From NCBI GenBank assembly GCA_964579305.1, contig CAZOGY010000003.1, positions 1-64,000 of the forward strand: a stretch of DNA of 64,000 bases. The letters are read 5' to 3'. The translations under genes and the position numbers were made by a program. Positions within the stretch are counted from its first letter, which is position 1. Each line of letters begins with the position of its first letter. Under the pieces are notes generated by a model. The model was given only the letters and a program-made list of their open reading frames with translations. It was not told the DNA's origin and made no database searches. This document shows positions 8,771-18,446 of the stretch, piece after piece. The stretch comes from JBCBWG01 sp964579305. Lineage in GTDB: Bacteria > Pseudomonadota > Alphaproteobacteria > Rhizobiales > Hyphomicrobiaceae.

Positions 8771-10564
8771 ATGGTCCGCGATCAGCAACCAGGTCGACCG
8801 CAACCCGCACAATGCAGACGGTTCTTCGTGCCGCAAGACAACGCAAAGATCATCGCATTTCCACTGAGAAACCAGCCGCCGGTTTGGTCGCGCATCAAAC
8901 GCCACGGCCTGTCGCTCACAGCGATCGCCGTCACGCTTTTGCTCGCGCTGCCGATCACCGGCCTGACGCTGTCACTATTCGTTGGGGATGCTGGCACGCT
9001 TGCTCATATGTCGGCAACTGTGCTGCCAGACATGGTCGCCAATACCGTGTGGCTCGCAATTTGGGTTGGCATTGGGGTCACCCTTATCGGCACTGGAACC
9101 GCATGGCTTGTGGCCATGTGCGAATTTCCCGGCCGGCGGTTTTTCGAATGGGCCTTGATTATTCCGCTCGCAATCCCCGCGTACATTCTCGCCTACGCCT
9201 ACACCGATCTTTTGTCCCACCCAGGCTTCGTGCAGGCGACATTGCGCGATGTCACGGGCTGGGGACCGCGGGATTACTGGTTCCCGAACGTGCGCTCGCT
9301 TGAGGGTGCAGCACTGATGTTTATCCTGGTGCTTTACCCGTATGTTTATCTACTCGCGCGTACTGCATTTTTGGAACAGTCCACCTGTTACACCGAAATC
9401 TCGCGGAGTTTAGGTTACAGCCCGGTTGAAACATTCCAAAAAGTGTCGCTGCCGTTGGCGCGTCCGGCAATCGTGGCCGGCGTCTCGCTTGCGCTTATGG
9501 AAACGCTCGCGGATTTCGGCACGGTTGCCCATTTCGGCGTGCCAACCTTCACCACCGGTATTTATCGCGCCTGGCTGACCATGAACGATGCAACGGCTGC
9601 AGCCCAACTTGCGACGATGCTGCTCGGTGTCGTTTTGACCGTCTTGCTCCTTGAGCGCCTCGGGCGGCGCAAGGCGCGGTTCCACAACTCCAACCGCTTG
9701 CGGGCTCTGCCGGCCTATCGCCTGCCGCGCCGGCTGGGTTGGGCCGCGACGGCGGTGTGTGCCTTGCCTGTGCTGTTTGGCTTTATCATCCCGGTAGCGA
9801 CCCTCGCCCACCTTGCATCCGTTGCCGATGGTACAACCAATTGGGCGCGCTATTGGGCCTTGATGACAAATTCCGTGATCCTGGCCGGTGTCGCTGCGCT
9901 GGCGGCCGCAGCGATCGCGGTGTTGCTCGCATACGCCGCGCGCCTTGATCCCAACCGGGCCAGCCGGGCTGCGTTGCGCATCGCAAATCTGGGCTATGCC
10001 GTACCCGGATCAATCATCGCCGTTGCGATCCTCATTCCGTTCGCAGCCGCAGACAACGCTATCGATGCCGTATTCCGGGCGACATTTGGCGTCTCGACCG
10101 GATTGCTGCTGACGGGGACCATGGCCGCCCTCGTCTGCGCCTACGTGATCCGGTTCCTGGCCGTGGCGTTGGGCGGCATCGAAGCTGGACTGGCACGCAT
10201 CCCGTCATCCGTGGACCAGGCGGCCAGATCGCTTGGCGAAAGCCAGATCAGCATGTTGATGCGGATCCATGTCCCGCTGTTGCGCCCAGCGGTCTTGACC
10301 GCGCTTTTGATGGTGTTCGTCGACGTCATGAAGGAGTTGCCCGCGACCTTGATCATGCGGCCGTTCAACTTTGACACGCTTGCGATCCAAGCCCATCGCC
10401 TCGCCTCCGACGAGCGCTTGGCCCAGGCCGCGACGCCGTCTTTGATCCTTGTCGCGGTCGGTCTGGTGCCGGTCATCGTGCTTTCGCAACGCATCATGGC
10501 CACGCGCAAACGATCCAACGTGCAGCCGATTGCCCAAAGCGCGCTTGCAGCTCCCGTCAGCTAG
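8771..10564 (+). CDS. Iron ABC transporter permease (FbpB-type, two fused halves)
   Basis: This is a large inner-membrane protein of about 597 residues with two sets of six membrane helices in one chain, as in FbpB/SfuB ferric-iron permeases. Each half carries an EAA loop for docking the ATPase: EISRSLGYSPVETFQKV in the first and DQAARSLGESQISMLMRI in the second. The frame is open from a TTG at 8747; I chose the ATG at 8771, but a GTG near 8828 is also possible. It follows the binding-protein gene. No ATPase gene of the FbpC type lies downstream or anywhere else in the window, so the energising subunit must come from another locus. Confidence 0.9.
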   Translation: MVRDQQPGRPQPAQCRRFFVPQDNAKIIAFPLRNQPPVWSRIKRHGLSLTAIAVTLLLALPITGLTLSLFVGDAGTLAHMSATVLPDMVANTVWLAIWVGIGVTLIGTGTAWLVAMCEFPGRRFFEWALIIPLAIPAYILAYAYTDLLSHPGFVQATLRDVTGWGPRDYWFPNVRSLEGAALMFILVLYPYVYLLARTAFLEQSTCYTEISRSLGYSPVETFQKVSLPLARPAIVAGVSLALMETLADFGTVAHFGVPTFTTGIYRAWLTMNDATAAAQLATMLLGVVLTVLLLERLGRRKARFHNSNRLRALPAYRLPRRLGWAATAVCALPVLFGFIIPVATLAHLASVADGTTNWARYWALMTNSVILAGVAALAAAAIAVLLAYAARLDPNRASRAALRIANLGYAVPGSIIAVAILIPFAAADNAIDAVFRATFGVSTGLLLTGTMAALVCAYVIRFLAVALGGIEAGLARIPSSVDQAARSLGESQISMLMRIHVPLLRPAVLTALLMVFVDVMKELPATLIMRPFNFDTLAIQAHRLASDERLAQAATPSLILVAVGLVPVIVLSQRIMATRKRSNVQPIAQSALAAPVS

Positions 10565-10766
10565 AACAATCTCCGATCTTACGGGACCGCTTTGCTGTTC
10601 ATAGACCGGATGAGATTGCTCCATTTCCAACATGATCGCGCCTCTTGATCCGAGGCCAATGCGTGCCACACCGCCAGGCTAACCGCCGATCGCAAGAAAA
10701 CCGCCCTCCGCATCTGACAAAGTCGAACCGCGCCCAATCGGGGCCGGCAATCGCGCACGCACAAAT

Positions 10767-10790
10767 AATGTATACATTGACGGATACATT
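10767..10790. promoter_or_regulatory. Palindromic operator candidate for the FCD-GntR regulator
   Basis: AATGTATACATT at 10767-10778 is a perfect 12-base palindrome, and a further ATACATT follows at 10784-10790. TTGACG at 10777-10782, inside this region, could be a -35 box with a weak -10 at about 10800. Palindromes of the TGTATACA kind are common FCD-GntR operators, and such a regulator is encoded by the third gene of the operon. The site lies about 60-80 bases before the first gene's ATG. Confidence 0.55.
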
Positions 10791-10848
10791 GTCATTCGCT
10801 AGCGAAAGAGCGCCTTTGCCCCCACGCACCACGACGCGAGCCAAACCG

Positions 10849-11988
10849 ATGTCCGATGTCCAAAAGCCCACACCGCCAGCCAACAGCTTCCAGATCGCAG
10901 CCCTGCCTGGCGACGGCATCGGCATTGAGGTGATGGCGCCGTGCCGCGATATCCTCGCCGCGGTGGAGGCTAAGGTCGGCGGCTTCTCACTCACATTGTC
11001 AGACCACCCAGCGGGCGCCGGCCATTACCGCGATACCGGCACGGCTTTGCCGGAGACCACGTTGGATGCCTGCCGCAACGCAGACGCGATCCTGCTGGCG
11101 GCAATGGGCCTGCCCCATATCCGTTACCCCGACGGCACCGAGATCGCCCCGCAGATCGATTTACGGATGGCGCTGGAGCTTTATGCAGGCGTCCGCCCCG
11201 TCAAAGCGCTGCCCGGCATGCCAAGGGTGCTTGCTGATCCGCGCGCGGATGCGCTCGATTTTGTCCTGATCAGAGAATCAACGGAGGGCTTGTTCGCAAC
11301 CAAGGGCAAGGGCGCCGTCGTCAATGACGAAGTCGCAACCGAAACCCTCGTGATCACGCGCAAGATCAGCGAAAAGCTTTTTGACTTCAGCTTCCGGCTG
11401 GCCCAATCCCGCAAACGCCGCGGTGCGCCGGGGCGCCTCACGCTTGTCGACAAAGCCAACGTGTTTTCAGCCTTTGCTTTTCAGCGAAAGATTTTTGCAG
11501 AGCGCGCCGCCGGCTTCCCCGATATCGAAGAACGCTACGCCTATGTTGACGCCACCGCGCTCGACATGGTCCGCCGCCCTTGGGACTTCGATGTCCTCGT
11601 CACTGAGAACATGTTTGGCGACATCCTGTCTGATCTCGGCGCCGGCCTGATCGGCGGCATGGGCATGGCCCCCTCAGCCGACATTGGCGACAAACATGCC
11701 GTCTTCCAACCCTGCCACGGCACCGCGCCGGATATTGTCGGCCAGGGCAAGGCCAACCCCACGGCAATGTTCCTGTCCGCGGCCATGATGCTCGATTGGC
11801 TTGGCGACATGCGTGACAGTGAGAGCGCGCGCAGTGCTGGCCAATTGATCGAGGCCGCCGTGGCCAAGGCGTTCCGTGATGACAACTTGAAAAGTGTCGA
11901 ACTGGGTGGAAGCGACGGCACCGACACGATCACGTCCGCCGTCCTGCGCGCGATCGATGCCATCGAACCGGCAACGCAAGACGCGTGA
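10849..11988 (+). CDS. Isocitrate/isopropylmalate dehydrogenase family enzyme
   Basis: This 379-residue enzyme belongs to the metal-dependent beta-decarboxylating dehydrogenases (isocitrate, 3-isopropylmalate, tartrate, D-malate). Motifs include ALPGDGIGIEVM at the N-terminus, RESTEGLF, the DKANV lysine loop, the metal-binding ENMFGDILSDLGAG segment and the CHGTAPDIVGQGKANPTA cofactor region. The frame is open far upstream, but the ATG at 10849 directly precedes family homology. Context with a Gfo/Idh/MocA oxidoreductase and an FCD-GntR regulator argues for a catabolic hydroxy-acid dehydrogenase (tartrate or malate type) rather than leuB or icd; the substrate is not settled. Confidence 0.85.
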   Translation: MSDVQKPTPPANSFQIAALPGDGIGIEVMAPCRDILAAVEAKVGGFSLTLSDHPAGAGHYRDTGTALPETTLDACRNADAILLAAMGLPHIRYPDGTEIAPQIDLRMALELYAGVRPVKALPGMPRVLADPRADALDFVLIRESTEGLFATKGKGAVVNDEVATETLVITRKISEKLFDFSFRLAQSRKRRGAPGRLTLVDKANVFSAFAFQRKIFAERAAGFPDIEERYAYVDATALDMVRRPWDFDVLVTENMFGDILSDLGAGLIGGMGMAPSADIGDKHAVFQPCHGTAPDIVGQGKANPTAMFLSAAMMLDWLGDMRDSESARSAGQLIEAAVAKAFRDDNLKSVELGGSDGTDTITSAVLRAIDAIEPATQDA

Positions 11989-11997
11989 GAAACATCC

Positions 11998-13059
11998 ATG
12001 GCCGAATTGAAAAGCCCGCCCGAACGGCCCATTCGCCTCGCCGCCATTGGCGCGGGTTACTTCGCGCAATTCCAGTACGAAGCATGGACCCGCATTCCCG
12101 AGGTTGAGGTGGTTGCCTGTGTCAACAGGACCCTGGAAAAGGCCAAGCAAACCGCGGCCCGCTACGCCATCCCTGCTGCGTACGACACGATGGAAGCGAT
12201 GATCGCGGAACAACGCCCCGATCTGATTGACATTATTACACCGCCCCAAACCCACCTCACGGCGATTACACTTGCCGCCGCGCACGGCATCGACGCGATC
12301 TGTCAAAAGCCGTTTTGCCAGGACCTGGCGGAAGCCCGCAAAGCCATGGACATCGCCGATGCTGCCGGCATTACCGTAGTTGTGCACGAAAATTTCCGCT
12401 TTCAGCCGTGGTACCGGAAAGCCAAAGCGCTGCTTGATACGAACGTGCTCGGCGAAATTTACCAGGTGACGTTCAGGTTGCGGCCAGGAGACGGTCAAGG
12501 TCCCGAAGCCTATCTGGCCCGCCAACCCTATTTCCAGGAAATGCCGCGGTTTCTCGTCCACGAAACGGCGATCCATTTCGTCGACACGTTCCGGTATCTG
12601 CTGGGAGAGCCCCGCGGCGTGACCGCCCGATTGCGCAAACTCAACCCCGCAATCGCCGGTGAAGATGCCGGGATCATTCTGTTCGATTACCAAAACGGCG
12701 CGCACGCCCTTTTCGACGGCAACCGCCTTTCAGACCACGCCGCCGAGAACCGTCGCCTGACCATGGGCGAGATGGTGATCGAGGGAAGCCTCGCCACGTT
12801 GGCGCTCGATGGTGACGGCAGACTGTTCCTGCGCGCCCACGGGACCAATACGCGTGAGCAAGTGTCGTTTGATTGGACCAATCAGGGCTTTGGCGGAGAT
12901 TGCGTTTATCTGACCCAACGCGCCATCATCGATGCCCGGCTCGGTCGTTGTCCGTATGAAACCCTCGGGCGCGATTATCTGCGCAATATCGAAATCGAAA
13001 ATGCGATTTATCGCGCAAGCGAAACCAATCAACGCGTAGATCTCGCAGCGCGCGCATGA
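11998..13059 (+). CDS. Gfo/Idh/MocA family oxidoreductase
   Basis: This 353-residue NAD(P)-dependent oxidoreductase has an N-terminal Rossmann fold starting RLAAIGAGYFAQFQ and a C-terminal alpha/beta domain. The usual EKP motif region reads CQKPFCQDL, so Lys-Pro is kept and Glu is replaced by Gln. A later HETAIHFVDTFRYL segment supplies the likely catalytic His. Family members oxidise or reduce sugars, inositols and their acids. It starts nine bases after the dehydrogenase stop and ends 24 bases before the GntR gene, so it is the middle gene of a three-gene catabolic operon. The substrate is unknown. Confidence 0.88.
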   Translation: MAELKSPPERPIRLAAIGAGYFAQFQYEAWTRIPEVEVVACVNRTLEKAKQTAARYAIPAAYDTMEAMIAEQRPDLIDIITPPQTHLTAITLAAAHGIDAICQKPFCQDLAEARKAMDIADAAGITVVVHENFRFQPWYRKAKALLDTNVLGEIYQVTFRLRPGDGQGPEAYLARQPYFQEMPRFLVHETAIHFVDTFRYLLGEPRGVTARLRKLNPAIAGEDAGIILFDYQNGAHALFDGNRLSDHAAENRRLTMGEMVIEGSLATLALDGDGRLFLRAHGTNTREQVSFDWTNQGFGGDCVYLTQRAIIDARLGRCPYETLGRDYLRNIEIENAIYRASETNQRVDLAARA

Positions 13060-13083
13060 CAAACCGCCCATGACGAACCGCCG

Positions 13084-13821
13084 ATGACGACCCGCATCCC
13101 AAAAACATCATCAAAAGCGCTTGCCGATCCCAAATCGGCAATCTCGCCGATCGCGGGTTCCAAGCGCCGCGATCAGACCGAGCAGGTTTATGGCGCGCTC
13201 AAACGCATGATACTGGAGAACGAACTGCAGGCTGGCAGCTTCTTTCTGCAGGAAGAACTGGCCCAACAGCTTGGTGTCAGCCGCACGCCTGTCCGCGAAG
13301 CGCTCATCCGGCTTGCCGCCGACGGCCTGATTGAGGTTCGCCCCCGCCACGGCATGCGGGTCTTGCCGGTTTCGATCACCGCCATGCGCGAGATTTACGA
13401 GGTCCTAACCGCACTTGAAGCGCTCGCCGCGAAACTTGCAGCTGAGCGCGGCGCCGATGCAGACCGCCTGGCCGCCCTTGAGGCAGCCGTGGCGGACATG
13501 GAGGCAAGCCTGGCAAGCGATGATCGCGCGGCCTGGGCCGATGCCGATGATCGGTTCCACCGCACCCTCGTTGAAGCCAGCGCCAATCAGCGGCTGATCG
13601 ATATGATCACGCTTGTCACCGATCAGGCCTATCGCGTTCGGAAGCTAACCTTGCGCCTGCGCCCGCAACCGACCGCATCGAACACGGCGCACCGCGCCGT
13701 GGTCGCAGCGATCCGCGCACGTGACCCGGCAACGGCCCACGCCATCCACGAACGCCACCGCGCCGAAAGCGGTAACATGTTGATTGAGCTACTCAAACAA
13801 CTCGATATTCGCGAAACATAG
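13084..13821 (+). CDS. GntR family regulator, FCD (FadR-C) subfamily
   Basis: The 245-residue protein has a winged helix-turn-helix (QVYGALKRMILENELQ then ELAQQLGVSRTPVREALIRL) followed by an all-helical FCD ligand domain. Putative metal ligands of the FCD pocket are visible in DDRFHRTL (Asp and His), NTAHRAV and HERHR. Such regulators sense small organic acids or sugar acids and repress adjacent catabolic operons. It is the last gene of the operon starting at 10849, and the palindrome at 10767 is its likely operator, so negative autoregulation of the whole operon is inferred. Confidence 0.88.
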   Translation: MTTRIPKTSSKALADPKSAISPIAGSKRRDQTEQVYGALKRMILENELQAGSFFLQEELAQQLGVSRTPVREALIRLAADGLIEVRPRHGMRVLPVSITAMREIYEVLTALEALAAKLAAERGADADRLAALEAAVADMEASLASDDRAAWADADDRFHRTLVEASANQRLIDMITLVTDQAYRVRKLTLRLRPQPTASNTAHRAVVAAIRARDPATAHAIHERHRAESGNMLIELLKQLDIRET

Positions 13822-13890
13822 CGCGCTGGCCGCCCGGCACCGGAAAGCGTAAAACGTGTCGCAGTTTGGGCTCGCCCCGTGTGAAACTCC

Positions 13891-14910
13891 TCACGTCGTG
13901 GCGCGGGCCTCACGCCGCTCTTGGCTCGGCGAACGGCCGTAGTGCTCTTGAAAACACTTGGCGAAATGCGATGCCGAGACAAATCCGCAAGAAATGGCGA
14001 CCGATAGTATCGGCATCCGTGTTTGCCGCAAAAGATCCCGAGCGCGCTCAAGACGCATGATCAAATAATGCTTGTTTGGCGAATGACCCAAGTGGCGCGC
14101 AAACAAGCGCTCAAGCTGCCGCGCTGAAACCCCAACACTTTTTGACAATTCCGCAAGCGTCAATGGAGCTTCGATGGTCTCTTCCATCTTTGTAAGAACC
14201 GCCGAGAGTTTGGGGTTTTGATTACCGAACCGCTCACCGGCGTTTTGCGTGCGGGGCGCAGCTTCCGTGCGGCTGCGCTGGTGCAAGAGCTGGTCTGAGA
14301 CTTTTGCCGCCAGAGCGGTGCCATGCCGCGCCGCGATCATTGCGCACATCAAATCGATCGCCGCCGTCCCGCCGCCACAGGTCAAGCGCGTGCGATCAAT
14401 CTCATAAAGCTCGCGCGTCAACGTCAGGTTGGGAAACTCAGACGCGAGGCTTGCCAAATGGTCAAAGTGCGTCGTCGCGCGATAACCATCGAGCAGGCCG
14501 GCCTTGGCAAGCACCCGTGCTCCCGTGGAAACGCCACACACCAAAGCGCCCGACCTCTCAAGTCTGCGGATACAGCCGGCAACTTCGCCCACCTCAACGT
14601 CCCCAGGCTGATGAAACAGACCGGCGACCACGATCGCGATGTCACAGGCAATATCGCGAAACGCAGCATCGGTTTCACACCGAAAGCCGCCAAGCGCGCT
14701 CACGGTTTGCCCATTCCGCGAGGCAAGCTTGAGCGCATAAAGCTCCCGCCCCGAAATTTGATTGGCAAGGCGCAAAGGTTCGACAGCGGCGGCCAATGAG
14801 CCCAGCGTGAATTGCGTGAGAACAAACACGCCAACGCGTTCAGACCGCGGGTCAGCGCCCACCGGCCCCGAATCCGGCAGTGCCACCCGCTGCCCCTGCT
14901 GATCCGCCAT
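13891..14910 (-). CDS. GlxA family AraC-type transcriptional regulator
   Basis: The 339-residue regulator joins an N-terminal DJ-1/PfpI-like (class I glutamine amidotransferase-like) sensor domain to a C-terminal AraC-type double helix-turn-helix (LTLAELSKSVGVSARQLERL and ILSVAISCGFVSASHFAKCF). In the sensor domain the nucleophile-elbow Cys is replaced by Ser (CGVSTGARVLAKAGLL), so it is a binding rather than a catalytic domain. GlxA-type regulators in this branch (GbdR, ArgR, CdhR) control amino-acid, betaine and carnitine use. No such catabolic genes are adjacent. It converges with the FCD-GntR gene. Confidence 0.88.
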   Translation of the reverse strand: MADQQGQRVALPDSGPVGADPRSERVGVFVLTQFTLGSLAAAVEPLRLANQISGRELYALKLASRNGQTVSALGGFRCETDAAFRDIACDIAIVVAGLFHQPGDVEVGEVAGCIRRLERSGALVCGVSTGARVLAKAGLLDGYRATTHFDHLASLASEFPNLTLTRELYEIDRTRLTCGGGTAAIDLMCAMIAARHGTALAAKVSDQLLHQRSRTEAAPRTQNAGERFGNQNPKLSAVLTKMEETIEAPLTLAELSKSVGVSARQLERLFARHLGHSPNKHYLIMRLERARDLLRQTRMPILSVAISCGFVSASHFAKCFQEHYGRSPSQERREARATT

Positions 14911-15032
14911 CGTGGTTCCAACCTACGCCCGCAATCATAGTTCGGGGCAAGTAATCAGGCGCGGTGCCAATTGCCAGATCAAAAGCGCGGCGTTGGTCCG
15001 GCATGCCTGCTCTGTCACGCAAAAAGCCCTGG

Positions 15033-18000
15033 CTATGCCGGCGTTGGCGCCATCGACCGCTCGCGCACATAAAGCCGCTTCACCCACTGTGCGATGCGAC
15101 CAACATCAGCGCCAATCCCAATCAACGCCGGCACAAGGATCAACACGAGGATGGTCGCGGCAGCCAAGCCAAACACGATTGTGACGGCAAGCGGGATCAG
15201 AAATTGTGCTTGCCGGCTGGTCTCAAACATCAAGGGCGTAAGCCCGCCAATCGTGGTCAGCGAAGTCAGCATGACGGCCCGCAGACGGTCTCGCGCGGCA
15301 TTCGTAATGGCCCGCGCAACGTTTTCGCCGCCAGCAAGGCGCTGATTGAACCGGCTGACAAGCACAATACTGTCGTTGACGAGAATGCCGCTCAGGCCCA
15401 GCAACCCAATCATGGAAATGATGGTGAGCGGGAAACCCATCACGTAGTGGCCGATCACCGCGCCAACAAAACCGAACGGCACAATCGACATCACCGCCAG
15501 CGGTTGCCAATAACTTGCGAAAACCCAAGCCAGAATGATGTAAATCATGGAAAGCGCCATGAGCGCGCCAATCCGCAGATCACGAAACGACTCACGCCGC
15601 TCTTCATCCCGTCCGCTGTAGCGATAGGTCAACTGATACCGTTGCGCCAGTTCAGGCATGATGCCGGCTTCAAGCTGCGCAACAATGTCCTGCGTTGTCG
15701 CGATCTTGGTATCGAGATCGGCTGTGACGGCCACCGTGCGCACGCCGTCACGCCGCTGGATCAGTGAAAATGTCCGGCGTTCTTGGAGGCGCACAACCTC
15801 AAGCAGCGGCACGCGATCACCATTCGGCGTCGTCAGATAAAGCGCTTGCAGAGCGGCATAGCCCTCTGCTTCCTGTAGACGCAGCACACGGACAGTGATT
15901 TCTTCGTCTCCGCGGGCAAAGCGCGTTGCGATCGCGCCTTCAAAGGCATTGCGCACCTGCCGCCCCACCGACTGGCCGGTAAACCCAAGCGCTGTTCCGC
16001 GCGGGGTCAATTCAAACACAAGCTCTTGTTTGCCGTAGGGCAGATCGTCTTCGATCGTCGAAACGCCTCGCAAGCGCTCCAATTGCCGCTTCAGGTCCTC
16101 CGCTGCCAATTTCAGCGTTTCAATTGGCGCATTTTCGAGCCGGACGTCGACATCACGCCCTGGCGGCCCGCCCCTGCGACCGAAGACAACAATTTTTTCA
16201 ACGCCAGGGATTTGCGGCAGCGCCTTTCGCCACTCGCTTAAAACGGTGAGCGACGACGTGCGCCGGACTTCGGACGCTGTAAGTTGGACGTCCAATTGCG
16301 CAAGGTTATCGCCACGCGTCTGTCCAGCTTTTCCAAACGTCGCAATCGTCGTCTGAACAAGCTGATCATCGCGCTGTGGGAGAGCCGGTGGCGAGAACCA
16401 AGCGATCAACGGCTCCAAAGTCGGGCCGACATAGCGCCAGATCGGCGCAAGCAGATCCGCCCCCGCGCCGCGCTCGCCTGCGCCTGTTTGCGGCGCGTTG
16501 CCAAGCTGGTCCATCGCGGTTTCATCGCCGCCGGGCGCCGATTTAGCCGCCGGCTGGTTTGCGATCAGCCGAGCTTCAACGCGCTCCAGGGCCGATTGAA
16601 CAGCCGCCAGCGCGGGCAATTGCTCAGCGCGCGGCACACCCGGTGCAAACACCAAACGCGCGGTCAGATTTTCCGGCGGCAGATTTGGAAAAAACACGAA
16701 CCGAACAAGCCCGCCTTGCAGCATGCCGAATGCAAGAATGAACGTACCGACCAGAATGGCAACGGTCGTATAACGCCATGCATAGGCCACATCGACGACC
16801 GGGCCAAATAGGCGATCGCGAAAAAAGGCAAAGCCGGCATCAAAGCCGCGCCGGATGACGCTTGCACGGCGCCGGCTTGGTCGGCCGTGACGCAAATGCC
16901 CAGGAAGAATGAGAAAGCACTCGACAAGCGAGGCAACCAGCGCGGCGGCCGCGACATAGGGGATCGCAGAAAGAATATCCCCGATCCGATCCCCGATCAG
17001 AAGCATTGGCGAGAACGCCGCAAGCGTCGTCAGCGTCGCCGCCGTAACCGGAGCGGTCATTTGCACGCCGGCTGAAACCGCAGCATCCGGTCGCGGCACG
17101 CCTTGTTCTTCAAGCGACGCTGCGTGCTCACCAACAACAATGGCGTCGTCCACAACGATGCCAAGCATCATGATCAAGCCGAACATCGAGACCATGTTGA
17201 TGCTCTGGCCCGTCGCAAGCATGACGCCAAGCGTCGCCAACATGGCGATCGGGATGCCAGCCGCTGTCCAAAACGCAATGCGCGCGTTCAGGAATATAAA
17301 AAGGGCAAACAGCACGAGGATCAGCCCTTGCAGGCCATTCTTGACAAGAATGCCAAGCCTCTGTTGCACAAGCTTACCCGACACGTCATAAATTTCGATA
17401 TTCAGCGACTGTGGAAATTCTGCTTTCGCCTTTTCAATATAGGCATACATGCGCTCCATCGTTTGAAGCGTATCTGCCGTTAATGCGCGTTCCACCTGCA
17501 GCATGATTGCAGGCCGCCCATTCACCAGCGTGATAATCCCGTCGCGGTCCTGCGCTGCACGCACGTCGGCGACATCGCGCAAGTATATTTTCTCGCCGGT
17601 GGCCGTTCCGCGAATTTCGATCGCAGCCAGGTCCTCAGCCGTCTTACGATCGCTTTTGGCGCGCAATTGTAATTCCGCCCCGCCGCGCAGCGTTCCCGCC
17701 GGCTGGTCCTGGGTATTCACGCGAATGCGCTCGGCAATGTCTGCAAGCGTCAGCCCAAGACGCTGCAGATCCGCCTCGCGCACATTGATCCAGACTTCTT
17801 CATCGCGCGCGCCGGTCAGGGTCACCCGGTCGATGCCGGACGCCAGAAGCCCATCGCGCAACCGCTTTGCGTAGGTCTTGAGAACGGATTCTTCGAACGG
17901 CCCCGAAATGGCAATCTTGCCAACGTTATCGAAAAAGGACGCGCGCGTAATCGTCGGCCGTTCCGAATCGTCAGGCAATGTCGTCACGCCCGAAACGGCT

Positions 18001-18446
18001 TGTTCCACGTCCGCTTGCGCTTTTTGCAAATCGACGTTGGGCGGAAACGACAACGTGATCGTCGCATTGCCCTCGCGCGCATACGAAACGACCTCGTCGA
18101 CGTTTTCAATGAACCGAAGCTCCGGTTCCAAAACATCGAGAATATTCTTTTCGACATCCTCAGCGCTTGCGCCAGGCCATGCGACCGCGACAACAATCGT
18201 CGGCACAACGATGTTGGGAAAAAACTGCCGATTGAGGCGGGTCAGCGAAAACAGCCCGATGATGATAAGCAAAAGCATCAGCAGGTTTGGCGCCGTCGGG
18301 TGGCGCGCAAACAACGCAACAATACCGCCGCCGCTCTGGCCTGAGCCTCTGCCCGGTCCACCCCCACCGTTGCCGTTGCCGTCATCGTTGCCGTTCGGGC
18401 GTGCCAAACCGCCACCGCGCGGACCAGAAGCGTGATCAAGTGCCAT
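15033..18446 (-). CDS. RND efflux permease (AcrB/HAE1-like)
   Basis: This 1137-residue inner-membrane pump belongs to the resistance-nodulation-division family and exports hydrophobic compounds by proton exchange with an adaptor and an outer-membrane channel. Family marks include NRQFFPNIVVPTIVV, WPGASAEDVEKN, the helix-4 segment MLGIVVDDAIVVGE with its proton-relay aspartates, and the late GILVNDSIVLVSR. The frame begins at a TTG (18464), but GAGGAG places the start at the ATG at 18446, overlapping the adaptor stop by 11 bases. Two oddities are a glycine/asparagine-rich extension (residues about 8-41) before helix 1 and an insert of roughly 70 residues in the porter domain (about 640-720). 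No outer-membrane factor gene is adjacent. Confidence 0.9.
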   Translation of the reverse strand: MALDHASGPRGGGLARPNGNDDGNGNGGGGPGRGSGQSGGGIVALFARHPTAPNLLMLLLIIIGLFSLTRLNRQFFPNIVVPTIVVAVAWPGASAEDVEKNILDVLEPELRFIENVDEVVSYAREGNATITLSFPPNVDLQKAQADVEQAVSGVTTLPDDSERPTITRASFFDNVGKIAISGPFEESVLKTYAKRLRDGLLASGIDRVTLTGARDEEVWINVREADLQRLGLTLADIAERIRVNTQDQPAGTLRGGAELQLRAKSDRKTAEDLAAIEIRGTATGEKIYLRDVADVRAAQDRDGIITLVNGRPAIMLQVERALTADTLQTMERMYAYIEKAKAEFPQSLNIEIYDVSGKLVQQRLGILVKNGLQGLILVLFALFIFLNARIAFWTAAGIPIAMLATLGVMLATGQSINMVSMFGLIMMLGIVVDDAIVVGEHAASLEEQGVPRPDAAVSAGVQMTAPVTAATLTTLAAFSPMLLIGDRIGDILSAIPYVAAAALVASLVECFLILPGHLRHGRPSRRRASVIRRGFDAGFAFFRDRLFGPVVDVAYAWRYTTVAILVGTFILAFGMLQGGLVRFVFFPNLPPENLTARLVFAPGVPRAEQLPALAAVQSALERVEARLIANQPAAKSAPGGDETAMDQLGNAPQTGAGERGAGADLLAPIWRYVGPTLEPLIAWFSPPALPQRDDQLVQTTIATFGKAGQTRGDNLAQLDVQLTASEVRRTSSLTVLSEWRKALPQIPGVEKIVVFGRRGGPPGRDVDVRLENAPIETLKLAAEDLKRQLERLRGVSTIEDDLPYGKQELVFELTPRGTALGFTGQSVGRQVRNAFEGAIATRFARGDEEITVRVLRLQEAEGYAALQALYLTTPNGDRVPLLEVVRLQERRTFSLIQRRDGVRTVAVTADLDTKIATTQDIVAQLEAGIMPELAQRYQLTYRYSGRDEERRESFRDLRIGALMALSMIYIILAWVFASYWQPLAVMSIVPFGFVGAVIGHYVMGFPLTIISMIGLLGLSGILVNDSIVLVSRFNQRLAGGENVARAITNAARDRLRAVMLTSLTTIGGLTPLMFETSRQAQFLIPLAVTIVFGLAAATILVLILVPALIGIGADVGRIAQWVKRLYVRERSMAPTPA

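Noticed and set aside
11674..12705. 343-codon open frame antisense to the dehydrogenase/oxidoreductase operon
   Set aside because: It spans two real genes on the other strand and has no recognisable domain or start signal.
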